Source: Lactarius indigo (taxonomy: Eukaryota > Basidiomycota > Agaricomycetes > Russulales > Russulaceae). Taken from it: a DNA stretch of 64,000 nucleotides. The stretch's first letter is position 1. Every line of letters begins with the position of its first letter. The position numbers and the translations under genes are program-made. Positions 11,077 through 20,330 of the stretch are shown piece by piece. The DNA is taken from positions 16,208-80,207 of the forward strand of contig JAFKAC010000184.1 of assembly GCA_025766275.1 (NCBI GenBank), given 5' to 3'. A model generated the notes under the pieces. That model was not told the origin of the DNA. It saw nothing but the letters and a program-made list of their open reading frames with translations, and did not search any database.

Positions 11077-14000
11077 ATGGCACGCAAGGGTGTGAAGGCA
11101 TCCAAATTCCTCCACAGAAAGTCTAAGGCTAAGGTGATTGAGTGGGTGTCCCGAGAAGGCTCCCGAGGAACCAGAAATATCCCGGTAGAAGTAGGCACCT
11201 CAACAAATCTGCCGACACCAAGACAAGATGCTGGCAGAATGGAGATAGACAACCATGGGGCAATATTGGATGAAACCGACCCTGTGTCCATGGATGTTGA
11301 TGAGACAATCTGGATAGAGGAGCCATTCATACCTGAACAGACGAGAGTGGGTTTGCATCCATGCCCTTCTCCAATAGTATTTTACATGTTCTCCCAGTCC
11401 CAGCACATATACATGGAAGAATTTATTCCTAGGATTGGCCCCTACTTGCGTTGCCTCCTCAACTCTGAGGGTGTCCCAGCTATGACAATGTGCCAGGGCT
11501 GCATGTCTGCCCCATTTGAGTGGAGATGTACCGACTGCTTCCCTGCTCTGGTGCTCTGCAAGGAGTGCTGCCGAAAATCACATAACCGGCTTCCGTTCCA
11601 CAGGGTTCAGAAGTGGACAGGGAAATACTTCATGCCGTCGTGGTTGCGGGAGGTTGGGATATGCTTGCGTCTTGGGCACTCTGGGGATTTGTGCCCAATT
11701 CAAAGTGTGCGTTGCCAACCCTTTTATTTTTTAAATCTCATTCCAAAAAATACAGTCACAGAGGTGCTATGATGCTGACGAAGACTGCCAGGTCGGTAGC
11801 CACAGAGAGTATCATGCAGCTGCCGACCTTGGCTTCGACAGTCCAAAACCTGGGTGTCATGATAAAGAGGGAAATCAAATAATAACTGTCATTGATAGGT
11901 CTGGAATCCACGAGATTGGCGTCAGCTGGTGCTTCTGCCCTGAAGCTCCCGAGCACGACATGCAGTTGATGATGGCAGGGCTCTTTCCAGCCACATTTCA
12001 CAACCCAAAGACAGCATTTACCTTCCGGGTGCTAGAAGACTTCCATTTGGACAATCTTGAATGCAAGACGACTCCAAGCCAATTTTTCAGTTGCCTAAGG
12101 AGACTCACAAATGATGAGTTTCCAAATTCAGTGCCGGTAAGAGAACTTAGCACATCTGCCGATAGCAGACTAATCGGCAGCTTTAGGACCGATATCGGGA
12201 GCTGCTGAGGGTCTCCCGGCAGTGGAGAGTACTCATTTCCCGGAAGAGATTCGGTTTCGGGTATGGGGAGAATGAAGAACAGAAGCCGGGATCAACAGCT
12301 ATATTCTGTGCTTTGTGTGCACAACCTGGAATCAACCTCCCCGAGGATTGGAGAGAGTTTGAAAATAGGTGTGTCAATAGTCTTCGGTACCTAGTAACTG
12401 CCGACATATTACTTTAGCAAAACCCTTTTCATGCGGGGCTTCATGATGGATGGGAACTTCCAGGCAGAGCACATGAAGATGAGGAATCCCGAGAATGACA
12501 TTCCACTCTCTGAAGGTACAGGATTCATGGTCAGTCAAAAGTCATATGAATTGCACCTGAAATCGGCAGTTGAGAGGCGGCAGGTAAGCACTATCTCTGG
12601 TATTTCGGCAGGGGAGGGTTGACACTTGAGCAGAGATCGACATGCCATGACCACCGTGCAGTAAATAATGTAAACAAGCACGGCGGACACCTTGAATCGA
12701 CTGGAATTGGTGCCACTGCGTGCATTCATGGGGCTTTTGTGCCCGATTCTGTTGTTGACTTTCAAAAGGGAGAAGCGTGAGTTCTTATATCTATCTGCAT
12801 ACAATGAGTGAAAATCAACCCTCCAAAAGCCAGAAGAATATGGACTATTCCATATTCAAGGCCCTAAACTTCAATATGGAGGGGATAGAGGCCGCCCTCA
12901 TCTGCTATGATGTCATGTGTCAATGGAGTGTTCATATGAAGGAGAGGGTTATCGGCAGCAACTATCTCAAACTTCCTGACAGCCTGGAGCTCAGGTTGGG
13001 CATTGGTCTTTTTCATATCCATGGGCATCAAGATACCTGCCTAGCTAGGTATTCGCCCAGCTTCATCAAAGGAGGCCGACAAATAGATGGCGAGACCATC
13101 GAAACACTTTGGGCTCCACTCAATGAGATCTCCAGAAGTACGAGGGGGATGTCAACATCGCATCGCAGGGAGGTCATAGATGACCATATGAATGACTCAA
13201 ATTGGAAGAAGCTTATTGACCTAGGCAAGTTCCCTCCTACAGATACCACATCAGTGCTTACGTGGGTTGGGTAGTCAATGCTGTGTCTAGACGCTACCGA
13301 AAGGCACTTTCGGGAGCCACAATCAGCACGGCAGCATTTGAGTCCATAAATGTATTGGCAAGTACGGAGAGTGTTGAGGCTTGGAGCGCCGAAGAGGAGT
13401 ATGCACAAAGGGAGCGAGGTCATGACGTCAAAGTCATGGACATCTATGACATCAAGAGGAAACAATGTGGGTACAATTACTCTATGATATGTTTGCCTGA
13501 CATCAGGTTTCAGTCCCATCGCGTGCAGAGATACTTCTTGAATTGACACAGAAGGAGACTGAGGGCTCTAGCCATAAGGGACATGCTGTATGGCTTAGCA
13601 GTGGATTGAAGATTCAGGAGTCACAGTAGGATTCTCGGCACCTTCTCCAGTGAGACATCTGATCGTGATTTCACAAAAAACATAGGTTATCCCTTCAAGC
13701 ACTGGTGAGGAAGATTGGATCCCATCCAACACCAGATCAACAGAGGGATATTACCTTGAAGCGTGCCCGACTCCAAGAAAGAGTTGACGCATTCCAAAAG
13801 CAGGCAGCTAACATTCTTCAAGACCCCCACGACAGCGGAGATGACTACTGGGACAATGCCCCAAGAAGAGAAACCTATATTGGTGTAGAATTTGATGGCA
13901 CTGATGAAGGAGAAGACGATGAGGATTGCACTTCATCTGCCGAAGAACATGATCAAATGGAGTTTCCAGGAAATTGCTCTACCAATGGCAGTGTGGATGC

Positions 14001-14820
14001 AGAGTATATCTTGTTGCATCTTCCTTCACATCTTGGACGTGACTGGTGTGATGGAAATTCTGCCGAAGCCCTGGCGAAGGCAGAAATACATCTACGGGAG
14101 GGACAACTGAACGATTCCCTACATCACATTCGCATCTCCCTAGGCCACAAATCTTATCTGTTCAGACAGGATGTTCGTCCGGCACGTACACAAAGACTCA
14201 AAACACACGCTTGGGCAGAAGTACATGCTGCCGAGTCAACAGTTCAGCATCATGCCCGGGTGTATATTCGTGCCCGGCAGGCAATGGTAAACCTTGGAGC
14301 CGGCACCTCTCTCCTTGATCGATACAAAGTCTTGAGGCGCCAGGACTTGAGTGTCAAGACAAGTGTAATTGCCCCTCATGTACGTGGCCAGCGGAATAAA
14401 TCATTGCCCTGGTTTTGGACAATGGACATTCAGAGAGATGCCGACATTGGGGAATGGATGGAAGACTGTGCGTAGCTCTCTGTTCACACACACTCAAACA
14501 ATATAACGCTCTATACAGTCTACCGAGTACATTGGCTTCGGGCAAAAGCTCAAAAGATGCGATGGATAGAAGAACTTCAGTGTCTTCAAGTTGAGATGGA
14601 GTCCGCTGTCAGGTTTTTTAGGCATCAAGAGCAATTTTGGCAAGCAAAGCAGGAGCTCCTTGAGCCCCAGTCACAGTCAGGGCATGCTGCGTGGGCAGCC
14701 AAACAGAGTGCAATGTGGTGCTCGATGGCTATTCAGGCAGAGTCCAGGTTTACTGCTTTACTCAGGAGTAATCCGCCTCCTGAGTTTGCTAAAGTTCTAC
14801 GGCTGCAACCAAGTAGATGA
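11077..14820 (+). CDS. KDZ transposase with N-terminal CxC2-like cysteine cluster
   Basis: The gene starts at MARKGVKASKFLHRK and is spliced through about ten exons to a TGA at 14818. Near residues 145-200 lies the cysteine cluster (MCQGCMSAPFEWRCTDC, LCKECCRKSH, HSGDLCP) known as CxC2, which is associated with KDZ transposases. The catalytic part follows: DGNFQAEHMKMRNPE (12453-12500), CIHGAFVPD, LICYDVMCQW with a likely catalytic Asp, GIGLFHIHGHQDTC, and DGETIETLWAPLN with a likely catalytic Glu. The C-terminal region ends with the family-typical VYRVHWLRAKAQKMRW and a helical tail. It would cut and reinsert the element, generating the 8-bp duplications seen at its borders. A CGGCAGCT site lies 74 bp upstream. 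Exon joins were judged by eye and some may be wrong, but no clear disabling mutation was found. Confidence 0.9.
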
Positions 14821-14935
14821 GTTTAATAACTTTCGCATAGCGCTGCCGATTAGCTATCGGTAGTCAGTGGGAGCTTAAAACTACAATTCCTTTAGAAATA
14901 AATCTGTTTCATTCCCTCATTTACAATTAGGCCTG

Positions 14936-15211
14936 CTATATAGTCTCCAACGGAAAGTCAGAGTTATCTCTATAAAGGGAAACAGATTGGATGTTTTGCT
15001 TCACTGCAGCTAGCCATGAGTCACCGGTAGGTGTTTGTGGCTTGGGCTGCCGGTGGAGGGTCTCTGCTAACGACATTCTATTAGCACATAGCTGGCGGGA
15101 GGGCTGCCGATATATGGGCTTGTGACAGGCATGTGCCACAGGCATTTCCTCACACAAGCAACAGAAACTTCAAATGGAGATGTCTCGGAGTCATGTGCAT
15201 GATGCAGCATG
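14936..15211 (-). CDS. Possible small KDZ-element gene
   Basis: A minus-strand start at 15211 opens MLHHAHDSETSPFEVSVAC and a second open block (MSLAETLHRQPKPQTPTGD, LAAVKQNIQSVSLYRD) runs to a TAG at 14936. A clean splice joining them could not be fixed. It would be divergent from the gene at 15319, with a CGGCAGCT site at 15245 between them. Nothing is recognised in it, and it may not be a gene. Confidence 0.3.
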
Positions 15212-15318
15212 GGCGTATACTCACTTAAGATCATCAGCACTCATCGGCAGCTCCCGAAGGCAGCTTCTTAAGCATAGAGATTCCATTCCATTTGCACATC
15301 AATTCACATCCGCATACC

Positions 15319-15996
15319 ATGTCCACTGAAATCGGCACCTCCATACTAGACGCTGCACTCGCCTACATTGGCCAGAGAATATCCATTATCCTTCTCAAAC
15401 CTGCCGATATTGACAAAAACTATATCGGCAGCTTACACAAGGAAGTGGTAAGCATTACTCAATGTGCTAGGAATATCTTTTCACCAGAAATTGGACTTAG
15501 CTTGCTGCTGTATGGATTATTGGCCTTCTGTCGTCTAGCGGCAGCTCCCCTCAAGTGCCAGAGTCGGTCAGGATTGCCTTTCGTGGGTTTTCAGACATTA
15601 GGAACCCAGGGTCCTATATGGCTCCCGAAGCAAACCAGCAGCTAGAGGGAATGTTCCAGGCAGCTGGCATTCCTCAATTTAATTTTACAGAGTGGTGGAA
15701 ATTTGAAGGGGAGACAATGAAAGAACCATTCGATGTCCGTGAGGAGGTAGTAGTGGGGTTGCTGCGTGCTCTAGAGATGGTATGTACCTCGTTTCATTTA
15801 CTGATCCACAAATTAACCAGTGCTGTAGCAGGAAGCTAGCACGCAACTTCGCGCTAGAATAGTAGGGAAATTCAAAGAAGCACAGGAACTGGTCAAGGAA
15901 ATTGAGAACCAGGTTAATTCCCTTTACGATATGATCTCCAATGGTTTTGAGAGTCTTGAGGGAGAGGCCTCTCGTTTGGAAGAAAACATGGGTTAA
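15319..15996 (+). CDS. Small unrecognised KDZ-element protein with C-terminal coiled coil
   Basis: Three exons can be followed: 15319-15447 (MSTEIGTSILDAALAY, LLKPADIDKNYIGSL), about 15547-15778 (VRIAFRGFSDIRNPGSYM, FNFTEWWKFEGETMKEPFD), and about 15829-15996 (RARIVGKFKEAQELVKEIE, then a heptad-like stretch ending EENMG). The protein is about 170 residues. The final exon is helical and charged, consistent with a coiled coil. A CGGCAGCT site lies 67 bp upstream of the start, and two more lie within the gene. No family is recognised. Confidence 0.6.
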
Positions 15997-16031
15997 TGAG
16001 AATTATATTTCTATGTCTTCGTGAAAATCAA

Positions 16032-16530
16032 CTACAGTTTTCCATCCCCCCCTGCTAAGACATCTACCAAAACCATCTCATTTTCCAAATCACTCAAAAG
16101 GTCTTCCAATTTTTCTTTCCTTATCACCTTCCACTTTTTCAGGAAGCCAGCATTAGATCTGGCTTTTGAAAGCCATTCCGCAGAAACACCCTTTGGAGGG
16201 TCCTGTGTTGTGTTAGCTTCGGCAGATCAGATGACATTCCAAATCACCTTATCTATGAGCTTTTGAATCACAGGTTGTAAGAGCACCACATTTTTTGGGA
16301 CCTCACTAAAACCTCCGTTGGAGGGCCCTGTCATTTCCCTCTGATGTCGACCTGCATCAGAATCTGTTTCACTGAGGAATGAAACACCCTTCCAGAATTC
16401 AGAGCGCATCTACAGGCATTGGTTTAGTGCCCTGGTTAGGCATTAGTTTGATCCACACACTGCCTCCTTAAAGTTGTTCTCCTCTAACTCAGAGACATGC
16501 TTTTGTATCTCTGAATCGTTTCCCTGCATG
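16032..16530 (-). CDS. Small unrecognised KDZ-element protein
   Basis: Three minus-strand exons join in frame with canonical borders: 16530-16464 (MQGNDSEIQKHVSELEENN), 16410-16246 (MRSEFWKGVSFLSE, then LLQPVIQKLIDK) and 16200-16032 (DPPKGVSAEWLSKARSNA, LKKWKVIRKEKLEDLLSDLE). The protein is about 130 residues, charged and largely helical. It is divergent from the gene at 17156; the 625-bp spacer contains the 41-bp repeat array. No domain is recognised. Confidence 0.55.
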
Positions 16531-16555
16531 GTAGATGGAAGCATGTTTCAGCGAC

Positions 16556-16990
16556 ACAATCAGGTGCTGCCGATAAGCTCGCAGTGACCCAATAAGTTTC
16601 TGCCGATAAACTTACAATGGCCCAATCAGGTGCCGCCGATAAGCTCGCGGTGGCCTATCAGTTGCTGCCCATAAACCTGTTGCTGCTGATCAAGTTGCAG
16701 TGGCCCAATCAAGTGCTACCGATAAAATTACAATGGCCCAATCAGGTGCTGCCGATAAACTTGCACCAGCCTAATTAGGTGATGCCGATAAACTTTGCGG
16801 TAGCCCAATAGCCCAATCAGGTGCTGCCGATAAGCTCATGGCAGCCTAATCAGATAATGGCCATAAGCTTGCCATGGCCCAATCAGCAACTTTTGATATA
16901 TTTGGAATGGTCCAGTCAGGTGCTACCAATAAGCTTGTAGCAGCCTACCCGGTGATGCAATAAACTCATAGCTGCCCAATCAGACGCTGC
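16556..16990. repeat. Degenerate 41-bp tandem array in a divergent spacer of the KDZ element
   Basis: About ten imperfect units follow the pattern CAATCAGGTGCTGCCGATAA plus GCTYGCAGTGGCC, at a spacing close to 41 bp. Each unit carries a GCTGCCGATAA word, related to the AGCTGCCG word found across the element. The array sits between the start codons at 16530 (minus) and 17156 (plus), so it may act as a promoter-binding cluster. Confidence 0.8.
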
Positions 16991-17155
16991 TAGGAGAAAT
17001 GCTGTGATGGCCTGTATTATATACCCACACTAGCTGCCGACAGAACCTGAACGCTCTGATAGGACAGTTGACAATATATCTGCATGGGCCATGATTACAG
17101 ACCTGCATATGCGCTCTGTACTGCCTCCCCCTGGATCTACTACCAGCTCTATTCC

Positions 17156-18542
17156 ATGTCAACATCCATGCTCGGTCTAACCAAAGATGAACAAACTCTT
17201 CACCACCATGCCGCTATGCTCAAAAATGGGCTAGAAGCATACCGCACATGCACACACCAAGATGAAATAAAGTGGAAGAATTTATTGAGAGCACGCTTGG
17301 TATCCTAGTGTGCTTTCCATCTGCTTCTACAAGCTAAGCTCAGATATTTCTAGAGAGAATCGATGAACTATTTTGTTGATGCGAATACAAGAAGTCCCAC
17401 ACCTCCCCGTGTTCACCCACTCCTATTGAGCCTTGCTTTGATGTTCAACGAGTCTGAAACCTCCCTGAACATGAGAGCTGTCTCTGAGGATAATCCAAAG
17501 GTGTTAAGTAGCAACTATTATACTTCACCCAAAGATCTTCCACCGCTGGACATACATCTACCTGGTCAAAATGGTACGGTACTGTTCTCTGATGTTCATG
17601 GGTCTCTACTTACATCGGCAGCTTCCTGTGGCGAATGTATGGTACCTAAGCTTCAAGAAGGTTCGGCGATGGTAAGCAATGTAGCAATGAGTATCCCGTC
17701 GGCAGCTTCCGTTCTGGAATCTATGGCACCTGAACCTCAAGACGATTCAACAGAGGTTGACCATTCAATAGTCACTATTCCTAGCAATGGGAAGAAGCAG
17801 CAGTGTGCTGCTGGTGGCGGTCTTCGGAGTGAGTCCCATATTTTATCCCACAGATGCACTGAGAAATAAAATTGCTGCCGAAGAAATTGTCACAAGATCG
17901 GCAGAAAAACAGAAAGCTGCCGATGACTGTACTAAAGCAATCACCGGTACTATGCCAAAGAGACAAGATAATGGAAACGTAAGTGATTGGATTGAAACAT
18001 AAAGCTGGCCCAAAGATCCAAGATCTATTATTCCTGCAGGTTCTACACGACACTCCAAATACCTGTAGTTCAAAGGTAGCTAGGCTACGAGATAAAGCCA
18101 AGGGTAAGATGGCTAAGCACACAAACCCGCCAAAGGGAGATGGGCCAAATGTCAGGGACGAGGGGAAGCAGTCCAAGACAGTGTTTATAAAGGACAAGCC
18201 TTCGCCCCAAGAAGAGAATGCCAATGAAAGCAGGGAGGAAGGCAATGAGCCAGCAATCTCATGTGTGTTCACTGAAGTTTACATCTGGTTTTACACTCAT
18301 CGTGCATACTGTCAGTTCGAGGCGAAGACAACAATAGTGTCGTCAGAGACCTAGAAAAAGAGGTCCAGGCTCTGAAAAGTAGATGCGAGGGGCAAGACAA
18401 GATGATTGAGGACCTGAAATCGAGATGTGAGACACATGAGAGGGTCCTTGAGATGCTTCGGCAGGAAATTGTGCAGCTTCATGACGGCCAGAAGACTCTA
18501 AATACCATGTATGATGGAAAGAGCTATGATCTCATGCCATAA
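17156..18542 (+). CDS. KDZ-element coiled-coil protein
   Basis: Exons can be joined from MSTSMLGLTKDEQTLHHHA (17156-17308) through about 17360-17826, 17850-17980 and 18042-18270 to a last exon from about 18315 to the TAA at 18540. The middle is Ser/Pro-rich with repeated CMVPKLQ/SMAPEPQ-like phrases, followed by a Lys/Ala-rich helix (NKIAAEEIVTRSAEKQKAA). The last exon encodes a strong heptad pattern (VVRDLEKEVQALKSRCE, MIEDLKSRCETHERVLEML). A CGGCAGCT site lies at 17032, 117 bp upstream, and others at 17615 and 17700 lie in the coding region. No family is recognised. Confidence 0.6.
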
Positions 18543-18603
18543 CTATAGTTCAAGTAGACCCTGTGGCTATTGCGAGTGTAATCAGGTTCATCAGCATCAA
18601 TCA

Positions 18604-19910
18604 TACATGCCGATTATGGGCCCACACGAGATATATGTTCGGCAGCCGTCGCTACCTACTGTGGGCCATTACGAGCTAATCAGCAGTAGCACAAATGCCT
18701 TCCTATGGGCCCAGACATGTATATTGTCAGATGCATGATAGGTTGAATTGGGCCAATGCGAGCTCATCGGCAGAATATACAAGTGGCCATCGTAGGCCAA
18801 TACAAGCTAGTTGGCAGAATACGCACATGGCTGCCATGGGCCCACACGAGATATATGTTCGGCAGCCGTCGCTACCTACTGCAGGCCATTACGAGCTAAT
18901 TGGCAGTAGCACAAATGCCTTCCTATGGGCCCAGACATGTATATTGTCAGATGCATGATAGGTTGAATTGGGCCAATGCGAGCTCATCGGCAGAATATAC
19001 AAGTGGCCATCGTAGGCCAATACAAGCTAGTTGGCAGAATACGCACATGGCTGCCATGGGCCCACACGAGATATATGCTCGGCAGCCGTCGCTACCTACT
19101 GCGGGCCATTACGAGCTAATTGGCAGTAGCACAAATGCCTTCCTATGGGCCCAGACATGTATATTGTCAGATGCATGATAGGTTGAATTGGGCCAATGCG
19201 AGCTCATCGGCAGAATATACAAGTGGCCATCGTAGGCCAATACAAGCTAGTTGGCAGAATATGCACATGGCTGCCATGGGCCCACACGAGATATATGTTC
19301 GGCAGCTGTCACTACCTACTGCGGGCCATTACGAGCTAATTGGCAGTAGCACAAATGCCTTCCTATGGGCCCAGACATGTATATTGTCAGATGCATGATA
19401 GGTTGAATTGGGCCAATGCGAGCTCATCGGCAGAATATACAAGTGACCATCGTAGGCCAATACAAGCTAGTTGGCAGAATATACACATGGCTGCCATGGG
19501 CCCACACGAGATATATGTTCGGCAGCTGTCGCCACCTGCTATGGGCCATCACAATATCATCGGCAACAGCACAAGCTTGGTCTTATGTGCACATCGTCGG
19601 CCTACACAAAGCTCTTGTTCGGCAGCTTTCCTGCTTGCCCTGGGCCATTACAATTGCATCGGCAGCAGCAAATGCCAGTCCTATGGGCCCATACGTGTAT
19701 ATTGTCAATGACATTGCAATTTAATTCTGGGCCAATACAAGCTCATTGCCAGATACCCCCCATTTGTCCTGGGCCTATACATGGACCTTGTGCAGTTTCC
19801 CTATATGTGTTTGGTTGGCCCATACGATGCCTATACAGAATACATATTCATGGGCCCATACATCTATATGCGCTTAAGTCACACAATGGGCCCATGTGGG
19901 CTTTGCCGAT
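18604..19910. repeat. Right subterminal tandem array of the KDZ element, unit 220 bp
   Basis: Nearly identical units repeat every 220 bp (comparable points at 18680, 18900, 19120 and 19340), followed by diverged units to about 19910. Each unit holds ATGGGCCCACACGAG, TTCGGCAGCCGTCGC or TTCGGCAGCTGTC, ATGGGCCCAGACATG and CGGCAGAATATACA. The GGCAGC word is on the opposite strand relative to the left array, so the two ends are mirror images in this respect. Open frames over the units are repeat artefacts. Confidence 0.9.
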
Positions 19911-19974
19911 GCGCTCGTGAAATTGTCACGTGGGCTCTGCCGAGTACAATGACCCAAATCTGCGTCATGGGCTC

Positions 19975-19982
19975 GCACCTTC
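19975..19982. repeat. Right 8-bp target-site duplication of the KDZ element
   Basis: GCACCTTC matches 948-955 exactly and lies at the point where the minus-strand frame of the interrupted accessory gene resumes. Confidence 0.85.
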
Positions 19983-20330
19983 CGGAGCTTGGTCAGGGGT
20001 GCTTGCCGTTGCGTCCATCATCCGTGCGTCGTCGTTTGTGCCGGCTGAGTCGGGACGGGGAGCAGGTCCTAGCAGGGTGTGGTCAGTAACTGTTGTTGTT
20101 GTGATAGCATAAAGAGCGTACCTTCCTGGGTTTGGATGTTGGCGTCTTCTGATGGCGGTACTGGAGGGGTAGTTGGGGCAGGAGTCTTCCGGACGATGTC
20201 GGCGCTGGGAATCAAGTTAGCGAAAACAGGTGTGTGGGGTCACAGAGACGTACAGTGGGTTCGGGATAATCTTCGTCAAAGCATGTTGTTAGTCCCGTAG
20301 AATGCGAGTGGGATGATAGTGGACGTACGG

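Larger units (their letters stand above)
956..19974. mobile_element. 19-kb KDZ (Kyakuja-Dileera-Zisupton) DNA transposon with TET/JBP gene and cargo
   Basis: Boundaries come from the 8-bp duplication, from the host frame that resumes across it, and from weak terminal inverted repeats (16 of 23 positions match between 961-983 and the inverted 19946-19968). Inside are two subterminal tandem arrays, a KDZ transposase, a TET/JBP oxygenase and at least six further genes. TET/JBP genes linked to KDZ transposons are established for Agaricomycetes. The word CGGCAGCT is strongly concentrated between these borders. Apart from one apparent frameshift in the TET/JBP gene, its genes look largely intact, so it may be young. 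Confidence 0.9.

Noticed and set aside
18511..19920. Open frames of 75-149 codons over the right array
   Set aside because: Same artefact with the 220-bp unit.
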